The position numbers were made by a program, and so were the translations under genes. From the NCBI GenBank assembly GCA_006227015.1, contig SBGI01000103.1, positions 1 to 13,309 on the forward strand: DNA of 13,309 nucleotides. Direction: 5' to 3'. The notes beneath the pieces are model-generated. The model was not told where the DNA came from and ran no database searches. It worked only from the letters and a program-made list of their open reading frames with translations. This stretch comes from Gammaproteobacteria bacterium (GTDB taxonomy: Bacteria > Pseudomonadota > Gammaproteobacteria > Pseudomonadales > Porticoccaceae). This document shows positions 7,564 to 13,309 of this stretch, in pieces (within the stretch, counting starts at the first letter, position 1; the number at the start of each line of letters is the position of its first letter).

Positions 7564-7819
7564 TGATTGCTGCTCCAACTAATACGCCCCTATAGCACGT
7601 AAAAAGTGTCAGGGGCCGGACAGAATGACGTACGCGAATTCTCCCTTCGGCAGGAGTCATTTGCAAACATGAATCCCGGGATTTTCACCAAAACAGGCCG
7701 AGCACGTACGCATGGCATAAAACTCGTGATGCGTCTGACCCCGCTGTATTTACACCTTCCGCGTCGGATCAATAGTGCCGTTTATCACTCACAGCGAGCG
7801 ACTCGGACCTGCATGTCTC
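7564..7819. repeat. pssA-leuA intergenic region: palindrome-rich, repeat-like sequence with possible leuA promoter
   Basis: No gene is evident in these 256 bases. Several small symmetric motifs are present: AATCCCGGGATT (7672-7683, a perfect palindrome), GCCCCT...AGGGGC framing an A-rich loop just before the leuA ribosome-binding site (about 7586-7616), and the octamer ACGTACGC twice (7628-7635 and 7704-7711). The borders GTAAAAAGTGTCAGGGGCC and GTCTGACCCCGCTGTATTTAC resemble, from memory, dispersed repeat ends found near REP-associated transposases. On the minus strand TTGCAA, a 17-base spacer and GAGAAT form a weak promoter match that could serve leuA. The repeat nature is inference. Confidence 0.35.
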
Positions 7820-8620
7820 TCAAGCAGGCGTTTGTCCGCGTGATTTTATTTTTTTCCACAGCCATATGGCTGGCGCAGAAAGGGCATAGGTCAAAGCCAT
7901 CAGAAACAGGATACGTGCCGGGTCAATGGTGATAATGACAATGGCCATAGCAACACCAAGCAACACAACAAAGGGTACCTTCCCTTTTAAATCCAGCCCC
8001 TTAAAACTGTAATAAGGGAGATTGCTCACCATCAGCAGACCGGAAAGGGATGTAATTAACGCGGCGAGACCTGCCAAATGGGAACTCGGTTCAGCGTCGT
8101 AGCCACTCCACACCAGGCCCGCCACTAATGCGGCAGCGGTCGGGCTGGCAATGCCCACAAAGTAACGGCTATCCACTGAGTCAACCTGGGTATTGAAACG
8201 CGCGAGCCGCAACGCCGCACAGGAGGCATAAATAAAAGCCGCGGCCCAACCGATTCGTCCCAGCTCATTGAGCATCCAGCTAAAGGCTACAACAGCAGGT
8301 GCAACCCCAAACGAAACCATATCTGACAGGCTATCGTACTGCACACCAAACTCGCTGGAGGTATTGGTGAGCCTAGCCACACGCCCGTCCAAGCCATCGA
8401 AGATCATCGCCACAAAAATGGCAATCGCTGCGGCCTCAAACTTACCATCCATACCCGCCAGAATTGCATAAAAGCCGGCAAACAAAGCACCGGTGGTAAA
8501 CAGGTTGGGTAGAAGATAAATACCCTTGTGGCGTGAGCGCTCTGGCACGGCCTGCCCCCCCTTATCAGTAACATCCTGATCCGAAGTGTCAGAAGATGTC
8601 TGTTTATCGTGATCGGTCAT
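7820..8620 (-). CDS. pssA: CDP-diacylglycerol--serine O-phosphatidyltransferase
   Basis: This integral membrane CDP-alcohol phosphatidyltransferase has 266 residues. It makes phosphatidylserine, the precursor of phosphatidylethanolamine, from CDP-diacylglycerol and serine. The family signature DGxxGRxARx(8)Gx(3)Dx(3)D is complete: DGLDGRVARLTNTSSEFG followed by VQYDSLSD. About eight hydrophobic segments follow the N-terminal soluble stretch, beginning with YLLPNLFTTGALFAGFYAI. The ATG at 8620 is preferred over the in-frame TTG at 8626 because GAGAA lies about 8 bases upstream. The first ~30 residues are polar and Asp/Thr rich (DHDKQTSSDTSDQDV), a cytoplasmic tail. Its place after ilvC matches the ilvB-ilvH-ilvC-pssA order of Pseudomonas. 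Here an intrinsic terminator separates it from ilvC, so it probably depends on its own promoter or on read-through. Confidence 0.95.
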   Translation of the reverse strand: MTDHDKQTSSDTSDQDVTDKGGQAVPERSRHKGIYLLPNLFTTGALFAGFYAILAGMDGKFEAAAIAIFVAMIFDGLDGRVARLTNTSSEFGVQYDSLSDMVSFGVAPAVVAFSWMLNELGRIGWAAAFIYASCAALRLARFNTQVDSVDSRYFVGIASPTAAALVAGLVWSGYDAEPSSHLAGLAALITSLSGLLMVSNLPYYSFKGLDLKGKVPFVVLLGVAMAIVIITIDPARILFLMALTYALSAPAIWLWKKIKSRGQTPA

Positions 8621-8695
8621 ATCCAATTCTCAGTATTGAGCCACTCTAAACCGCCGAGATTCGCAGAATAACAATCAAATATCAAAGATAAGGAC

Positions 8696-8726
8696 AAAAA
8701 AACCGCGCCGAGGCGCGGTTTTTTTT
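8696..8726 (-). terminator. intrinsic terminator after ilvC
   Basis: The stem CCGCGC/GCGCGG (8703-8708 with 8713-8718) has a 4-base loop. It is flanked by a run of seven A on one side and eight T on the other. Read on the minus strand, the GC-rich hairpin begins 14 bases after the ilvC stop and is followed by seven T, a textbook Rho-independent terminator. The flanking A and T runs make it potentially active in both directions. Confidence 0.93.
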
Positions 8727-8739
8727 CAGGCACTGGGGC

Positions 8740-9834
<1,095 letters not shown>

Positions 9835-10326
9835 TTATATATGCAGTGACTTCTCGCCCCGTGACAGGCCGGAAACACCACTGCGAACCACTTCCAGAAT
9901 GTCCGCATCGCCGATGGCCTGAATAAAGGCGTCGAGTTTATCACTGTTACCGACAATCTGTACCGTATAAGCGCTGGCGCCTACATCGATAATCTGGCCT
10001 CGAAAGATATCCACACAACGTTTGATCTCGGCTCGTTGCGCCCCCTGTGCCTTAACCTTCAAAAGCATCAGTTCACGCTCAATATGAGGGCCTTCAGTGA
10101 GATCCACCACTTTCACCACATCAATCAACTTGTGAAGATGCTTGGTAATCTGCTCAATCACGTGATCGTTGCCATGGGTCGTCAATGTAAGTCGTGACAG
10201 TGTCTGATCTTCTGTGGGTGCCACCGTCAAGCTATCGACGTTATAACCACGCTGAGAAAAAAGACCCAAAACCCGGGACAATGCCCCTGGCTCATTTTCC
10301 ATCAATACCGAAATAATACGTCTCAT
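9835..10326 (-). CDS. ilvH: acetolactate synthase small (regulatory) subunit
   Basis: The 163-residue product has the same length as E. coli IlvH and is very similar to it: [39 protein letters not shown] and IFRGQIIDVGASAYTVQ. The N-terminal ACT domain (about 1-80) binds valine for feedback control of the large subunit, and the C-terminal domain (about 85-163) stabilises the complex. Residues E11-N12 and N29 of the valine site region are conserved. The ATG at 10326 shares its A with the last base of the ilvB TGA stop (TGATG), a classic coupling arrangement that keeps the two subunits balanced. A start nine codons earlier is open but would lie inside ilvB and lacks family support. Confidence 0.97.
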   Translation of the reverse strand: MRRIISVLMENEPGALSRVLGLFSQRGYNVDSLTVAPTEDQTLSRLTLTTHGNDHVIEQITKHLHKLIDVVKVVDLTEGPHIERELMLLKVKAQGAQRAEIKRCVDIFRGQIIDVGASAYTVQIVGNSDKLDAFIQAIGDADILEVVRSGVSGLSRGEKSLHI

Positions 10327-12065
10327 CAGGTACGCTCCGTCTTGCTCAGCCACATATCACGCATGGAACCATTGGGCGCCACCTGCATGGGGTAGACGTG
10401 CTCCGAGCGGTCCACATAGATGTCCATGAACACCACGCGGTCTTTCAGGGCAAAACACTCCGCCATCTTGCTCTCCAGCTCGTCGAAGCTGGTGACTTTC
10501 ATACCTACATGACCATAGGCTTCCGCCAGCTTGATAAAGTCCGGCAGCGAATCCTCATAAAGACTGGATGAATAACGGCTGCTGTACTGCATATCTTGCC
10601 ATTGGCGAACCATGCCCAGCGCCTGGTTGTTGAGGTTGATGATCTTCACCGGCAAACCGTACTGGGTGCAGGTGGATAGCTCCTGAATACACATCTGGAT
10701 GCTGCCTTCACCCGTCACGCAAGCCACCATGGCTTCGGGATGTGCCAACTGCACGCCCATGGCAGCAGGCAGACCAAAGCCCATGGTTCCCAGGCCACCG
10801 GAATTAATCCAGCGACGTGGCTTATCAAACAAGTAGTACTGCGCCGCAAACATCTGGTGCTGGCCCACATCTGAGGTCACGAAAGCATCACCTCCGGTCA
10901 CTTTGTAGAGAGCCTTAATGACGTCCTGGGGTTTGATCAGATTGCCACCGCTGGGCTCATAACGGGATTCCGTGTAGAGGCCATGGCGACCGCGCCACTC
11001 GTCAATCTGCTTCCACCACTCGGCCATGGCGTCTTCGTCTGTGGTCTTGCCACTGTGCTCCAGCTGCTCGATCATTTCCTGCAAAATCACATCGCAAGCA
11101 CCGACAATAGGAATATCTGCCGATACCGTTTTGGCGATGGAGGTGGGGTCCACATCTATATGAATGATCGTGGCAGATGGGCAGAATTTACTGATGGTAT
11201 TGGTGACCCGGTCATCGAAACGCGCGCCCACGGCCAGAATGACATCGGCGTGGTGCATGGCCGTGTTCGCCTCAAACGTCCCGTGCATACCCAACATACC
11301 AAGAAACTGACGATCTGAACCCGGGTAGGCACCAAGACCCATCAAAGTATTGGTCACCGGAGCATTAAGCATTTGTGCCAGTTCAGTCAGCTGCCTTGAG
11401 GCATCACCCAACACAACACCACCCCCGCTATAGATAACCGGACGCTTGGCGGCCAACAAGGTCTTGACGGCTCGCTTGATCTGTCCGGTATGCCCTTTGG
11501 TCGTGGGCTGGTAGGAGCGTATTTTGATCTTTTCAGGATACTCGTAGGGAACCTTGATATTGGGGTCAGTGATATCCTTGGGGATATCCACGACCACGGG
11601 GCCAGGGCGACCTGATCCCGCAATAAAAAAGGCTTTGGCAATAACACCTGCAATCTCGCTGGGGTCTTTGACCAAAAAGCTGTGTTTAACGATAGGGCGG
11701 GAAATACCGACCATATCGGTTTCCTGGAAGGCATCCTCACCAATCTTGGCAGAAGGGACCTGTCCCGATATGACCACCATGGGAATGGAATCCATATAGG
11801 CCGTGGCAATCCCGGTGATGGCATTGGTTGCCCCCGGGCCGGAGGTCACCAACACGGCACCTACTTCACCCGTTGAACGCGCATGGCCATCTGCCGCATG
11901 AACAGCAGCCTGCTCATGACGAACCAGAATATGTTGAACATCGGATTGTTGGAAAAGCGCATCGTAGATATGCAGTGCAGCACCACCAGGGTAACCCCAG
12001 ATATGCTTGACGCCGGCATCCTTCAACGCGCGGACGACGATTTCACCACCAGACAGTTGTTCCAC
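10326..12065 (-). CDS. ilvB: acetolactate synthase large (catalytic) subunit, IlvI/IlvB type
   Basis: This is the thiamine-diphosphate- and FAD-dependent enzyme that joins two pyruvates, or pyruvate with 2-oxobutyrate. It has 579 residues (E. coli IlvI 574). The GTG start at 12065 gives [14 protein letters not shown], matching the IlvI N-terminus, with AGAGGG upstream. The catalytic Glu is E51 in [15 protein letters not shown]. The FAD domain contains [19 protein letters not shown] and GARFDDRVT. The thiamine motif reads [16 protein letters not shown] (451-466) followed by NLNN. The usual GDG is GEG, which I also recall from Pseudomonas IlvI, and the common Asn of QMNIQEL is Cys459. The C-terminal segment [19 protein letters not shown] is the mobile substrate-side region. 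The gene leads ilvH and ilvC and is preceded by a long leader and a good promoter. Confidence 0.97.
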   Translation of the reverse strand: MEQLSGGEIVVRALKDAGVKHIWGYPGGAALHIYDALFQQSDVQHILVRHEQAAVHAADGHARSTGEVGAVLVTSGPGATNAITGIATAYMDSIPMVVISGQVPSAKIGEDAFQETDMVGISRPIVKHSFLVKDPSEIAGVIAKAFFIAGSGRPGPVVVDIPKDITDPNIKVPYEYPEKIKIRSYQPTTKGHTGQIKRAVKTLLAAKRPVIYSGGGVVLGDASRQLTELAQMLNAPVTNTLMGLGAYPGSDRQFLGMLGMHGTFEANTAMHHADVILAVGARFDDRVTNTISKFCPSATIIHIDVDPTSIAKTVSADIPIVGACDVILQEMIEQLEHSGKTTDEDAMAEWWKQIDEWRGRHGLYTESRYEPSGGNLIKPQDVIKALYKVTGGDAFVTSDVGQHQMFAAQYYLFDKPRRWINSGGLGTMGFGLPAAMGVQLAHPEAMVACVTGEGSIQMCIQELSTCTQYGLPVKIINLNNQALGMVRQWQDMQYSSRYSSSLYEDSLPDFIKLAEAYGHVGMKVTSFDELESKMAECFALKDRVVFMDIYVDRSEHVYPMQVAPNGSMRDMWLSKTERT

Positions 12066-12305
12066 TGTGCAAACCCTCTAAATGTCAAAACACAACACCG
12101 GATCACTCGCTAATCAACAAAAGCGACGACCGCTGTGACATCACAGGTATGCAGAGTGCAAATACGCAACCGACGATCAACGTGGTATTCGGTGCGTCAG
12201 GCCCGTGGGTAAACGGTCCTGTCTGGATGCCCGGCGAACGCTGTTTTCGTCCACATGGCAAGCTGGCTGACCCAGCGCGCAAGCACATAGACTGTACTTG
12301 CAGAG
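12066..12305 (-). promoter_or_regulatory. long structured ilvB leader, candidate attenuation or leader-peptide region
   Basis: About 240 bases separate the predicted start point from the ilvB GTG. In RNA order the minus strand can form GCAAGTACA/TGTGCTTGC (12279-12301, 5-base loop, one G-U pair), GCTGG/CCAGC (12262-12276), CAGG..CGT/ACG..CCTG, ACGCA-CCGA/TCGG-T-TGCGT (12164-12197) and CTGTGA/TCACAG. A short frame at 12103-12141 reads MSQRSSLLLISE and has four consecutive Leu/Leu/Leu/Ile codons. It lacks a clear ribosome-binding site, and only 37 bases separate it from ilvB. No strong terminator with a T-run is seen; AGCG-GTCGT-CGCT plus TTTTG is the nearest. Control by attenuation is plausible but unproven. 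Confidence 0.4.
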
Positions 12306-12311
12306 CGGCGA

Positions 12312-12340
12312 ACTGTATTCATTTAATTGCTACCAGTCAA
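12312..12340 (-). promoter_or_regulatory. sigma70-type promoter for ilvB-ilvH-ilvC
   Basis: On the minus strand TTGACT (12340-12335, five of six matches to the -35 consensus) is followed by exactly 17 bases and TACAGT (12317-12312, four of six to the -10). The upstream 40 bases are A/T rich with an AAAAAAA tract, suitable for an UP element or regulator binding. Transcription would begin near 12305. Confidence 0.6.
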
Positions 12341-12470
12341 GTACTTACCCGCTTTTGGAACTTGAAATTAGCGTTTTTTTGCAAGCAGGTACTCAACATT
12401 GCGACATTAAATCCGCTATGATGGATAAAAATATGCCTCGGAATTCACCGCTTTGAAAAGGTTTATGGAT

Positions 12471-12938
12471 ATGAGCAATTCAAGCAAATTGATTGGAACA
12501 ATATTGGCTTTGGCTCTTTGCCTGCCCCTGCATGCCGGAAAAATTTATAAATGGCAGGATGAAAATGGCTCCTGGCACTATTCCGAGAAACCCCCACTTG
12601 AAGTCACCCCTGAGACAATCAAGCTCAAAACAGAAAAAGCTGATTCAGAGGAAGCCGAGTCAACCGAAGAGCTTAACCAGGAAGAAGCCCCTTCCTCGAC
12701 AGGCGAAGAACAAGCTGAGAAAATGCCGTTACCCAAGTCTCCAGAAGTACTTGCTGCTGAACAGGCTCGCAAAGCTGAAAATTGTGAAAAAGCCAAAAAG
12801 AATTTGGATACTCTGACACACAGAAGCAAGGTCTTAATTGACGACGAAGAACGTGGCGAACAACGCTATCTGGATGAAGAAGAGCACGAGTCATGGAAAG
12901 AAAAATCCAGAGCTCAAGTCGAAGAATTTTGTAACTAG
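12471..12938 (+). CDS. secreted DUF4124 domain protein
   Basis: This is the only recognised plus-strand gene. The 155-residue product is read from the ATG at 12471, with AAAAGG about 9 bases upstream; an ATG at 12465 and a TTG at 12453 are in frame. Residues 1-22 form a Sec signal peptide ending LCLPLHA, with cleavage likely before GKIYKWQ. A DUF4124 motif follows at once (KIYKWQDENGSWHYSEKPP). An acidic Glu/Ser-rich linker spans about 50-85, and a charged helical C-terminus carries two cysteines: NCEKAKKNLDTL, and FCN at the end. These could form a disulfide in the periplasm. The family is widespread in gammaproteobacteria but has no agreed function. TATGAT at 12417-12422 may be its -10, without a clear -35. 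The ilvB promoter diverges from the same region. Confidence 0.85.
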   Translation: MSNSSKLIGTILALALCLPLHAGKIYKWQDENGSWHYSEKPPLEVTPETIKLKTEKADSEEAESTEELNQEEAPSSTGEEQAEKMPLPKSPEVLAAEQARKAENCEKAKKNLDTLTHRSKVLIDDEERGEQRYLDEEEHESWKEKSRAQVEEFCN

Positions 12939-12950
12939 ATACTTAATAAG

Positions 12951-12988
12951 CCAAAAAGGTGGAAGGCAACCCCTTCCACCTTCTTTGG
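12951..12988. terminator. convergent bidirectional terminator between the DUF4124 gene and clpB
   Basis: A perfect 11-base stem, AAGGTGGAAGG/CCTTCCACCTT (12956-12966 with 12972-12982), has a 5-base loop. It extends by CCAAA/TTTGG past a single bulged C. On the minus strand the stem runs into TTTTTGG, giving a terminator for clpB. On the plus strand it is followed by TTCTTTGG, giving a weaker one for the DUF4124 gene, whose stop is 12 bases away. Confidence 0.88.
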
Positions 12989-12994
12989 ACATAA

Positions 12995-13309
12995 TCAGCC
13001 TGTTGAAAACTCTATCTCATCACCAGACATCCTGACACATATAGTGTTTCCTGGGACGTAGTGCCCGGCCAGAACCTCTTGTGCCAAGGGGTTTTCCAGC
13101 AACTGTTGTATCGCCCTTTTTAGCGGGCGCGCACCGTAGACCGGATCAAAACCCGCCTCACATATTTTATCCATCACTTCTTCAGAGAGGTCCAGTGACA
13201 AATCCCGCTCTGCCAGCCGTTTCGTCAGGATATCCAGCTGAATCTCGGCAATGCCCCGAATCTGGCCTTTACCCAGAGGATGGAACACAACGACTTCATC
13301 AATACGGTT
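12995..13309 (-). CDS. clpB: ATP-dependent disaggregase ClpB (C-terminal 104 residues; cut by window edge)
   Basis: The frame is open to the right edge and begins NRIDEVVVFHPLGKGQ, the ClpB sequence at the end of the second AAA+ module; the Arg of NRID is a conserved feature of this region. The C-terminal D2-small domain follows, with LTKRLAERDLSLDLSEEVMDKICEAGFDPVYGARPLKRAIQ, the sensor-2 GAR motif and LLENPLAQEVLAGHYVPG. ClpB works with DnaK to pull apart protein aggregates. The gene ends at TGA 12995-12997 after EFSTG. These last codons lie within a 14-base sequence identical to the end of the palindromic repeat at 394-541, so the extreme C-terminus may have been altered by a repeat end. 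The gene converges with the DUF4124 gene on a shared terminator. Confidence 0.95.
   Translation of the reverse strand, partial: NRIDEVVVFHPLGKGQIRGIAEIQLDILTKRLAERDLSLDLSEEVMDKICEAGFDPVYGARPLKRAIQQLLENPLAQEVLAGHYVPGNTICVRMSGDEIEFSTG

Noticed and set aside
10327..10353. Longer ilvH start adding nine residues
   Set aside because: It would extend into ilvB, and the family begins MRRI. The TGATG overlap at 10324-10328 gives the expected coupled start.
12085..12090. Consensus TTGACA just before ilvB as a -35 box
   Set aside because: A -10 at normal spacing would fall at or beyond the ilvB start codon, and no TATAAT-like hexamer is there.
12132..12145. CTGTGATGTCACAG as a CRP-type binding site
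   Set aside because: The half-sites TGTGA and TCACA are present but separated by only 2 bases instead of the usual 6, and the site lies downstream of the predicted promoter.
12103..12288. 61-codon minus-strand frame across the ilvB leader as an ordinary gene
   Set aside because: Its ATG lies inside a predicted hairpin, it has no ribosome-binding site, and the first half has no protein-like character. Only its branched-chain-rich end is of interest, as a possible leader peptide.

Overview
The window looks like chromosomal DNA from a gammaproteobacterium outside the Enterobacterales, probably near the Pseudomonadales/Cellvibrionales/Oceanospirillales. The main reasons are an ilvB-ilvH-ilvC-pssA order like that of Pseudomonas, a class I (338 aa) IlvC, an acetolactate synthase of the IlvI type with a GEG thiamine motif, and a holD-like/rimI pair. 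All recognised genes but one lie on the minus strand. The exception is a small secreted DUF4124 protein near the right end.

Layout from right to left, in the direction of transcription. The last 104 codons of clpB enter from the right edge and converge with the plus-strand DUF4124 gene on a strong shared hairpin terminator. An approximately 390-base divergent intergenic region holds a good sigma70-type promoter and a roughly 240-base structured leader. This leads into ilvB-ilvH (1-base TGATG overlap) and ilvC, which ends at a strong intrinsic terminator. Then come pssA, a repeat-like spacer, and the set leuA - holD-like - rimI, whose genes are almost touching or overlapping. Next is a large membrane PAS-GGDEF-EAL protein with an 18-base palindrome upstream. 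Last is a DUF523/DUF1722 protein, a tiny two-helix membrane protein, a short NfeD protein and an SPFH (QmcA/stomatin-like) protein that runs off the left edge.

Function. IlvB/IlvH condense pyruvate or 2-oxobutyrate, IlvC isomerises and reduces the product, and LeuA draws off 2-oxoisovalerate towards leucine, so much of branched-chain amino acid synthesis is clustered here. PssA commits CDP-diacylglycerol to phosphatidylserine and phosphatidylethanolamine. The holD-like and rimI genes belong to replication and ribosomal protein acetylation. The nfeD/SPFH pair is a membrane-microdomain module.

This is mostly ordinary housekeeping DNA and I see no convincing new multi-gene system. The points most worth a second look are non-coding or boundary features: a 148-base palindromic repeat with TTAA ends wedged between nfeD and its SPFH partner, with a matching 14-base end at the clpB stop codon; the long folded ilvB leader; the repeat-like spacer before leuA; and an enlarged, diverged psi-like protein in the holD position.
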